DNA from: an uncultured Prevotella sp. | GTDB taxonomy: Bacteria > Bacteroidota > Bacteroidia > Bacteroidales > Bacteroidaceae | Direction of reading: 5' to 3' | DNA length: 64,000 nucleotides | Assembly (NCBI GenBank): GCA_905236755.1 | Contig: CAJOCR010000020.1 | Coordinates: 55,503 to 119,502 of the forward strand | In this document: in pieces, positions 58,198-64,000 of the stretch | How the letters are laid out: each line of letters begins with the position of its first letter | Numbering within the stretch: position 1 is the first letter of the stretch | Notes under the pieces: model-generated | Seen by the model: only the letters and a program-made list of their open reading frames with translations | The model's database searches: none | Told to the model about the DNA's origin: nothing | Translations under genes and position numbers: made by a program

Positions 58198-59391
58198 TTA
58201 TTTCAACTTAGCTACGGCTTCCTTTATTCGTCGCAGAGCCTCTACGATGTTTTCATCGCTTGTTGCATAACTCATGCGGAAGCAATCAGGATCGCCAAAT
58301 GCATCACCACCAACACTTGCCACATGTGCCTCTTCAAGAAGGTAGAGAGCAAAGTCGGTTGAGTTGTTAATGGTTGTTGTGCCGTTGCTCTTGCCGAAGA
58401 AACTGCTAATCTTTGGGAAGAGATAGAAGGCGCCCTTTGGTACGTTTACCTCGAAACCTGGAATTTCCTTGGCAAGTTTAACAATAAGGTCACGACGACG
58501 CTCAAAGGCTTTGCGCATATCCTCAACACATTGTTGTGGGCCTTCGTATGCAGCAAGTGCAGCCATCTGGCTTACATCACATGTACCGCTGGTGTATTGT
58601 CCCTGTAACTTATTGATACCCTTGATAATCCACTCTGGAGCTGCTACCCATCCAAGACGCCAGCCTGTCATAGCGTAAGCCTTGCTCACACCATTACAGA
58701 GGCAAGTGCGCTCTTTCATGCCTGGATAGCTTGCTATGCTGGCATGTGAACCAATATAGTTGATGTGCTCGTAGATTTCGTCAGCAAGCACGTAAAGGTC
58801 TTCGTGCTTGAGAACTACTTCTGCAAGTGCGTTAAGCTCTTCCTGTGTGTAAACGCTACCTGTTGGGTTGCTTGGTGAGCAGAGTACAAGCATGCGTGTC
58901 TTTGGGGTTATTGCAGCCTCAAGCTGTTCTGGAGTAATCTTGAAGTCTTGTTCAAATCCGCCACGTACGATGACAGGTGTGCCACCAGCGAGCTTCACCA
59001 TCTGTGGATAGCTTACCCAGTATGGTGCAGGTATGATTACCTCGTCACCTTCGTCAACAAGTGCCATGATAGTGTTGCATACACCCTGCTTGCCACCTGT
59101 GCCTACAATGATTTCGCTTGCTTTGTAGTCGAGGTTATTCTCATTCTTTAGTTTGTTAGAAATGGCATTTCTAAGGGCTGGATAACCAGGTACAGGCGAA
59201 TACTTAGAGTAGTTGTCTGTGATGGCTTTCTTTCCTGCTTCCTTTATGTGTTCAGGGGTCATAAAGTCTGGTTCGCCCACACTCATATTGATAACGTCAA
59301 TACCCTGAGCTTTCATTTCATTACTCTTCTGCGACATCGCCAGCGTAGCTGAAGGAGCCAGGCGATTTAATCGTGCTGATAATTGTGCCAT
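58198..59391 (-). CDS. PLP-dependent aminotransferase (aspartate aminotransferase type)
   Basis: A 397-residue class I aminotransferase. The order is INMSVGEPDFMTPEHIKEA, YSKYSPVPGYPALR, VLCSPSNPTGSVYT (Asn for PLP), YVLADEIYEHINY, the PLP lysine in CNGVSKAYAMTGWRLGW, and a final FRMSYATSDENI (Arg for the carboxylate). The best match is the aspartate aminotransferase subgroup, but substrate specificity is not proven by sequence. TAAATTTG at 59438-59431 (minus strand) may be its -7 element. Confidence 0.92.
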   Translation of the reverse strand: MAQLSARLNRLAPSATLAMSQKSNEMKAQGIDVINMSVGEPDFMTPEHIKEAGKKAITDNYSKYSPVPGYPALRNAISNKLKNENNLDYKASEIIVGTGGKQGVCNTIMALVDEGDEVIIPAPYWVSYPQMVKLAGGTPVIVRGGFEQDFKITPEQLEAAITPKTRMLVLCSPSNPTGSVYTQEELNALAEVVLKHEDLYVLADEIYEHINYIGSHASIASYPGMKERTCLCNGVSKAYAMTGWRLGWVAAPEWIIKGINKLQGQYTSGTCDVSQMAALAAYEGPQQCVEDMRKAFERRRDLIVKLAKEIPGFEVNVPKGAFYLFPKISSFFGKSNGTTTINNSTDFALYLLEEAHVASVGGDAFGDPDCFRMSYATSDENIVEALRRIKEAVAKLK

Positions 59392-59569
59392 ATTCTATTT
59401 ACTGATGAGTTATAATATTCCTATGTCTTGCAAATTTAAACATTTTATTTCTTATAGTGAAAGAAAAGTAGCAATATTTTGTTTAATATGCTTGAAATGT
59501 GTGAAAAAGTAAGTGATAAGTCAGATTGTCTAACATATTATTCGTTTTTTCACAAATTATTTCGTCTTG

Positions 59570-60781
59570 TTACTCAATATGTAGGTCGTGCCCCATACGA
59601 TCCTGTTTAGTCTTCAGGTAGCGATAGTCGTATTTGTTTGGACTAACTTCAATAGGTACGTTCTCTACTATTTCAAGACCATAGGCTTCAAGACCAACAC
59701 GTTTTGTAGGGTTGTTGGTCATCAGTCGCATCTTGTGAACGCCTAAGTGGCGGAGCATCTGTGCACCACAACCGTAGTCGCGTTCGTCTGGTTTGAAACC
59801 AAGGTGGATATTAGCATCAACAGTGTCCATTCCTTGCTCCTGAAGTTTATAGGCAGCTATCTTGTTCATCAAGCCAATGCCACGTCCTTCCTGTTGCATA
59901 TAGATGATTACGCCTTTGCCATTTTCTTCTATCATCTGCATAGCCTTGTGTAACTGTTCGCCACAATCGCAGCGTTTGCTGCCAAGGATATCGCCTGTAG
60001 CACATGAGGAGTGTACGCGTACGAGAATAGGCTCGTCTTCGTTCCATTCTCCTTTTATAAGTGCCATGTGTTCAAGTCCGTTACTTGCCTGACGGAAAGG
60101 AATAAGCTGAAAATGTCCGTATGCTGTTGGCAGTTCCACTTGTTCACCCACTTCAATAAGCGATTCTTTCTTCAGTCTATAAGCAATGATATCTTTTATA
60201 GAGATGATTTTGAACCCCCATTCCTGTGCTTTCTCTTTTAGTTCAGGCAGACGTGCCATAGTACCATCATCGTTCATTATTTCGATGAGGGCACCTGCTG
60301 GTTGCAGACCTGCTAACTTACAAAGGTCGATGGCAGCCTCAGTATGTCCACTACGACGAAGAACTCCATTGTCTTGTGCATAGAGTGGGTTGATATGTCC
60401 TGGGCGACCGAATGTCTGAGGTGTTGATTTTGGATCAGCCAGAGCTTTAATGGTTTCAGCGCGGTCGTGAGCCGAAACACCAGTAGTGCAACCTTCCAGT
60501 TTGTCAACTGTAACAGTGAAAGGAGTTCCCAACATAGAGGTGTTTTCTGCAACCTGATGTGGCAGGTCGAGTTCTTCAGCTCGTGAAAGTGTGATAGGTG
60601 CACACAGCACGCCACGTGCATTCTTAAGCATGAAGTTCACCTTCTCTGGTGTTATCTTTTCTGCAGCTATAATCAGGTCACCTTCGTTTTCGCGATCTTC
60701 ATCATCAACAACGATGACGAACTTACCTTCCTTGAAGTCTTTTACAGCATCTTCGATGCTACTTAATTTAAACTCTGCCAT
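59570..60781 (-). CDS. ribBA: Bifunctional riboflavin synthesis enzyme RibBA
   Basis: A 403-residue fusion. Residues about 1-205 are 3,4-dihydroxy-2-butanone-4-phosphate synthase ([37 protein letters not shown]). Residues about 206-403 are GTP cyclohydrolase II, with the zinc cysteines in [18 protein letters not shown] and [13 protein letters not shown]. It supplies both precursors of riboflavin. It is 5 bp after the LptF-like gene and probably in the same transcript. Confidence 0.96.
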   Translation of the reverse strand: MAEFKLSSIEDAVKDFKEGKFVIVVDDEDRENEGDLIIAAEKITPEKVNFMLKNARGVLCAPITLSRAEELDLPHQVAENTSMLGTPFTVTVDKLEGCTTGVSAHDRAETIKALADPKSTPQTFGRPGHINPLYAQDNGVLRRSGHTEAAIDLCKLAGLQPAGALIEIMNDDGTMARLPELKEKAQEWGFKIISIKDIIAYRLKKESLIEVGEQVELPTAYGHFQLIPFRQASNGLEHMALIKGEWNEDEPILVRVHSSCATGDILGSKRCDCGEQLHKAMQMIEENGKGVIIYMQQEGRGIGLMNKIAAYKLQEQGMDTVDANIHLGFKPDERDYGCGAQMLRHLGVHKMRLMTNNPTKRVGLEAYGLEIVENVPIEVSPNKYDYRYLKTKQDRMGHDLHIE

Positions 60782-60786
60782 ATATA

Positions 60787-62706
60787 TTAAATATGTGTAG
60801 TTATATTAATTTGGTTTTGACGAATTTGTGCCACAATGTTTTGATTGGTGATTCTTATTATTCGCAGGTCGCGCAATAATCTCAGACGGAATCGCCACAT
60901 ACGCAGATATAGAAATGCTCCCACAGGCAGCACAATTCCAGCTATGATGTTCATCCATTTTCGTTCAAATGGGCGCGTATGTGCCTTTGTTGACATCACT
61001 GGATATTGATTGAGCTGCGCTATGATATAGCTGTTACGTGTGTTGCTGAGGTCGTTGATAACCTTTTCCAACTGTTCACCAATCTGTTCAATCTTGTGGT
61101 CGGGTTTATATTTGAAGAACACCTTTATTGGGTTCGGCATTCTTATCAGTTTATTCTCATTAGAGTAGTCTGTTACCTCTTTGCTTATCTGGCGCAGAAT
61201 GTTCATGTCTTCCTCATAGTTTGGTTCGTCTATGATAACTTCCTTTCCAAGGATATGGCGCTTAATGCGTAGTCCAAGCATCTTACGGAACAATTCTGTG
61301 TAAACATCCATATTGAATACTACAGAGTCGTTGTTTGCTTTGTATGTGAAGAATACTGCGGCTGGTGTAAGTACAGCTGTTGACAGTAGCGTACCAAACC
61401 ATAGATTCCAGTTGCCATCACGTGCCATCTTTGTTCCTGTGTTCTCAAGAATATAATAAATAATGAACACAAGTACAGAGATGATGACTGGTATTCCCAA
61501 ACCACCCTTACGGATGATTGCTCCTAATGGTGCACCGATGAAGAAGAACAATAGACATGATAGTGCCAGAGTGAACTTCTTGATATACTCTATGTAGTGA
61601 CGGCGGATAAGTCCGTCGCCATCTTTTGTTATCAATGCTTTAAAGTTGAGGTCTGAAACCTGTGACTGCACCTTCTGTAGTGTGCGGTTTATAGCTGACA
61701 GCTTCTTGTCATTGCTTAACTTCTGATATACTGAGTCAATATTGAATGCTTTAGCATAGGCCGCTTTTACAGCCTTTATAGAGTCGTGCTTGTTTATACT
61801 CTGTGTCCAAAAGGCTCCTCGCAACTGGTCGTTATAATACATGTGGCCAATGCTGTCGTAGCTTGCGTTTAAAGAGTCAATGTCGTGAGAAATCTTACTT
61901 AAACTCTTTCCGCTTGCGTTGTTTGCAAGTCCGTTGGCATCAGCCATATTGAAACCACCATCGTAGTCAAGGACAATTCTCTTGCTTGCAAAAGTCTCTC
62001 TACGGTAGGGTACAGCAGCACTGTTTCCTAATGCCTGAGTCTGCATATTCTCAAACCATTCGCCGCTCCAAAGATTCAATAGCAAGTGTCTCTTCTCGGC
62101 TGTTGATTGCAACATACCTGAGTCAGCAAGAATAATAGCCTGATCTTCATAGCTTCCTGTCATACGGTAAACCATAATACCATATAGCTTTCCGGTCTTC
62201 AGGTCTTTCTTCTGTACGTAAAGGTTGCTGTTAGGTATTCCATCGTAGAAAATACCTTCAGGGATTTCAAGCTCAGGACTTGTTTGCTTCATAGAGATAA
62301 GCAACTGAGCTAACTTCATGTTGGCATCAGGTCCTACTTTATTTTGGAAATAGAAAGATCCCAGACATATCATTACAGAGATGAATATCAGCGATCTGAA
62401 CGACTGCATCAGCGATATTCCTGCAGCCTTGATGGCTGTAAGCTCGCTGGTTTCACCCATATTTCCGAAAGTAATAAGCGATGAAAGGAGAATGGCAAGT
62501 GGCAGAGCTTGAGGAACAAGCATCAGAGCCATATACCAGAAAAATTGTGCTAAAACCTCAACGGAAAGACCTTTTCCGATGAGTTCGTCAACATATCGCC
62601 ACAAAAATTGCATCATCAGCACAAATTGGCAGATGAAGAATGTGCCCATAAAGAGCATACCAAATTGTTTGGCGATGAATATATCTAATTTCTTTATACG
62701 AAACAT
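60787..62706 (-). CDS. LptF/LptG-family permease
   Basis: A 639-residue membrane protein. The N-terminal helices ([21 protein letters not shown], and [37 protein letters not shown]) match the YjgP/YjgQ family, which extracts LPS from the inner membrane with LptB. A large periplasmic part (about 130-375) is followed by three helices ([24 protein letters not shown]). An unusual C-terminal extension of about 150 residues ends with another membrane pair. The family is usually about 360 residues, so this one is long. Confidence 0.88.
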   Translation of the reverse strand: MFRIKKLDIFIAKQFGMLFMGTFFICQFVLMMQFLWRYVDELIGKGLSVEVLAQFFWYMALMLVPQALPLAILLSSLITFGNMGETSELTAIKAAGISLMQSFRSLIFISVMICLGSFYFQNKVGPDANMKLAQLLISMKQTSPELEIPEGIFYDGIPNSNLYVQKKDLKTGKLYGIMVYRMTGSYEDQAIILADSGMLQSTAEKRHLLLNLWSGEWFENMQTQALGNSAAVPYRRETFASKRIVLDYDGGFNMADANGLANNASGKSLSKISHDIDSLNASYDSIGHMYYNDQLRGAFWTQSINKHDSIKAVKAAYAKAFNIDSVYQKLSNDKKLSAINRTLQKVQSQVSDLNFKALITKDGDGLIRRHYIEYIKKFTLALSCLLFFFIGAPLGAIIRKGGLGIPVIISVLVFIIYYILENTGTKMARDGNWNLWFGTLLSTAVLTPAAVFFTYKANNDSVVFNMDVYTELFRKMLGLRIKRHILGKEVIIDEPNYEEDMNILRQISKEVTDYSNENKLIRMPNPIKVFFKYKPDHKIEQIGEQLEKVINDLSNTRNSYIIAQLNQYPVMSTKAHTRPFERKWMNIIAGIVLPVGAFLYLRMWRFRLRLLRDLRIIRITNQNIVAQIRQNQINITTHI

Positions 62707-62746
62707 TGTTGTCCTTTTACAATGCGCCTTTCGGCGTAATCATGTG

Positions 62747-62754
62747 CAAAAGTA
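62747..62754 (-). promoter_or_regulatory. -7 element for the lptF-ribBA transcript
   Basis: TACTTTTG on the minus strand, about 40 bp upstream of the permease ATG. There is no matching -33. Confidence 0.5.
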
Positions 62755-62803
62755 GTATAAAAATATTAGAAATCTTTGCTTTTTTTGCTTTTTTATTAAA
62801 ATT

Positions 62804-63102
62804 TCTCCTCCCCTTATGAAGGGGAGGCAGGGTGGAGTTGGGTTCATTTTTCACTATTCACTACGGTCAGAGACCGTCGCTTGCTCTTTTTCGAAAATGC
62901 AATATGGAAACCTATCCCATCCTTCCCGATTGGGAAGGAGTTAAAACAGTAAATAAGTAGCCTAAAGCGCAAGCAGATGGTTAGCCCCCTCCCTAAAGCA
63001 ATATGTAAAGATTGAAAGAAGGAAAATTGAAATATTATTCAATATTCATTATTAATTATTAATTAGCATTGCTTGCAATGCGTCAAGTGGGATGGGGGAG
63101 GC
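62804..63102. repeat. Cluster of REP-like elements in a gene-free stretch
   Basis: A full copy at about 62804-62842 (TCTCCTCCCCTTATGAAGGG, then GAGGCAGGGTGGAGTTGGG) closely matches the copy at 19389-19425. A second, at about 62911-62940, reads CCTATCCCATCCTTCCC then GGGAAGGAG. Half elements are at about 62983 (CCCCCTCCC) and 63086-63102 (GGGATGGGGGAGGCT). The region 62707-63106 has no gene that I can support. Confidence 0.62.
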
Positions 63103-63106
63103 TGTT

Positions 63107-63505
63107 TTATAATCCTGACGAATGAAGCAACTTCACGAAGTTATCCTCCCATATACCTCGCATATCGTCTTCCTCTCCTGGTTCTGCAAAATCAATAATC
63201 TCCAAGGCATAGCTTCCGGTGAGTTCGTTCTTCACCATTTTAATTTCCATGAAAGCTTCTGGATCGGTATCGTCTTGCCATTTCATTCTAATCAGATTAT
63301 TTTTCTGTTTTTCAATGATGGTAGCTTTTCTTATCTCTTGCTCTTGCCATGCTTCTCCCCAAATAAACACCAAAGTATCATCATCAATTCCTACTTCATC
63401 GGCAAGCCAAAGTCCCATGCCTCCTTCTGTAGAGATGAGATTCCAAATGATATTAGGTGAACTTGAGTTAAGCTCGTGTTCTATATATATCTTGCTTTTT
63501 TTCAT
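63107..63505 (-). CDS. START-like domain protein
   Basis: A 132-residue single-domain protein, MKKSKIYIEHELNSSSPNIIWNLISTEGGMGLWLADEV..., reading like the small START/SRPBCC-type helix-grip proteins of Bacteroidota: FIWGEAWQEQEIRKATIIEKQKNNLIRMKW and MVKNELTGSYALEIIDFAEPGEEDDM. The fold suggests a hydrophobic ligand cavity. The ligand is unknown. Confidence 0.7.
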   Translation of the reverse strand: MKKSKIYIEHELNSSSPNIIWNLISTEGGMGLWLADEVGIDDDTLVFIWGEAWQEQEIRKATIIEKQKNNLIRMKWQDDTDPEAFMEIKMVKNELTGSYALEIIDFAEPGEEDDMRGIWEDNFVKLLHSSGL

Positions 63506-63595
63506 GTTAAGTGGTTTATTTTGCTTTAAGATTCATATTTTCGATTACAAAAATACGTTTTTTTTTCAAAAAGAGCGAATTTCCCATATATTTTT

Positions 63596-63626
63596 TTTGG
63601 TAATTCAAAAATTAGTTATATCTTTG
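63596..63626 (+). promoter_or_regulatory. Promoter of tRNA-Met
   Basis: TTTG at 63596-63599 and TATCTTTG at 63619-63626 with a 19-bp spacer. The tRNA begins about 45 bp downstream. Confidence 0.82.
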
Positions 63627-63671
63627 CACCCGCAAAACGACAGAGATGTCTATTGCCGCGAAAGCGATGAT

Positions 63672-63745
63672 GGCGGGATAGCTCAGTTGGTTAGAGCGTC
63701 GGATTCATAATCCGGAGGTCCGGGGATCGTAGCCCCGTCCCGCTA
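63672..63745 (+). tRNA. tRNA-Met (CAT anticodon)
   Basis: A 74-nt tRNA with all four arms: acceptor GGCGGGA/TCCCGCT (first pair G-U), D arm GCTC...GAGC, anticodon stem TCGGA/TCCGG with loop TTCATAA (anticodon CAT), and T arm CGGGG/CCCCG. The discriminator is A, and CCA is not encoded. The CAT anticodon could in principle be a lysidine-modified tRNA-Ile; the elongator tRNA-Met reading is more likely but not certain. Confidence 0.93.
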
Positions 63746-63749
63746 CAAA

Positions 63750-63783
63750 AAGAGTTTCGATTATTTCGAAACTCTTTTTTTTG
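63750..63783 (+). terminator. Terminator of tRNA-Met
   Basis: AGAGTTTCGA (63751-63760) and TCGAAACTCT (63766-63775) form a 10-bp perfect stem with a 5-nt loop, followed by TTTTTTTT. Confidence 0.93.
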
Positions 63784-64000
63784 TATTCCGAGAATAAGGT
63801 TCACCAGAAAAAGATTTGTTATACTACTATCCGTAAATTCTTATAAATTCAAATCTCATTAAGCAATTTGAACAAAGACGTTAGCCTAAATTCGGCTCAC
63901 CAGTAATTTCCTGTGTTAGGAAGAAAGCCTCTAAAACCAAGAAAAATATTAATTACTGAACTTTCTCAAGTGAATATTTATTTAAGGAAAATAGAGAGCA
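63784..64000. other. Gene-free end of the window
   Basis: No gene, RNA or repeat is supported. The last 50 bases (CTGAACTTTCTCAAGTG onwards) vaguely recall the 5' end of the structured RNA element, but the window ends too soon to judge. Confidence 0.3.

Noticed and set aside
63950..64000. Third copy of the structured RNA at the window end
   Set aside because: Only the GAACTTTC-CAAGT and AAGGAA words are similar; the diagnostic CCGCT/AGCGG and GATAGAGG parts are outside the window or absent.

Overview
The window looks like a chromosome segment from a Bacteroidales bacterium, most likely Prevotellaceae. Many genes are preceded by the Bacteroidota promoter pair (TTTG, 19-20 bp, TAnnTTTG) and only a few by a Shine-Dalgarno sequence. 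The gene content agrees: zinc-free S14 and L36, a stand-alone AICAR transformylase, an ExbB-ExbD-ExbD-TonB-PstS-like-TPR run, a PorT-like protein, and Rhs proteins with a DUF6443-like N-terminus.

Layout. 1-9.1 kb holds the end of the S10-spc-alpha ribosomal superoperon (rplX end to rplQ, with secY, map, infA and rpoA), closed by a clear terminator. 9.3-13.1 kb holds envelope genes (glycine-zipper lipoprotein, RlpA), a thioesterase, a three-gene DUF3791/DUF3990 module resembling a toxin-antitoxin locus, and a secreted protein of unknown function. 13.2-19.3 kb holds hemicellulose genes (FucP-type sugar transporter, GH43, CE2-like esterase) around a membrane-anchored MutS-like ATPase. 19.3-23.5 kb is AT-rich accessory DNA with a truncated Rhs core, small envelope proteins and dense intergenic repeats. 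23.5-35.3 kb is housekeeping: a REC-REC-PPDK_N protein, fba, a DUF4831 protein, nnrDE, hpt, adk, obgE, pgeF and an M23 peptidase. 36.0-45.4 kb is an Rhs operon: a secreted protein with a T9SS-like tail, a 1063-aa partner, a 1194-aa Rhs protein with a C80-like cysteine-protease tail, and three small envelope proteins that may include immunity proteins. 45.5-64 kb holds the AICAR transformylase, rplS, a split 5'-nucleotidase, PorT, ferredoxin, the TonB energising operon, an aminotransferase, ribBA, an LptF/G permease, a START-like protein and tRNA-Met.

The least expected signals are intergenic. (1) Two copies of a structured RNA with compensatory base changes lie just upstream of hpt and the M23 peptidase gene. 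(2) Two near-identical small-RNA-like genes, each with promoter and terminator, lie on the minus strand at 16.2 and 19.5 kb. (3) At least five intergenic arrays repeat a locus-specific word with an exact 11-bp period; three of them continue as the inverted word around a dyad, and one lies in the probable 5' leader of the Rhs operon. (4) An 81-bp unit carrying a complete promoter and a long palindrome is tandemly repeated upstream of the AICAR transformylase gene. (5) A REP-like GC-rich palindrome family recurs about ten times.

All functions were assigned by reading motifs. No database search was run.
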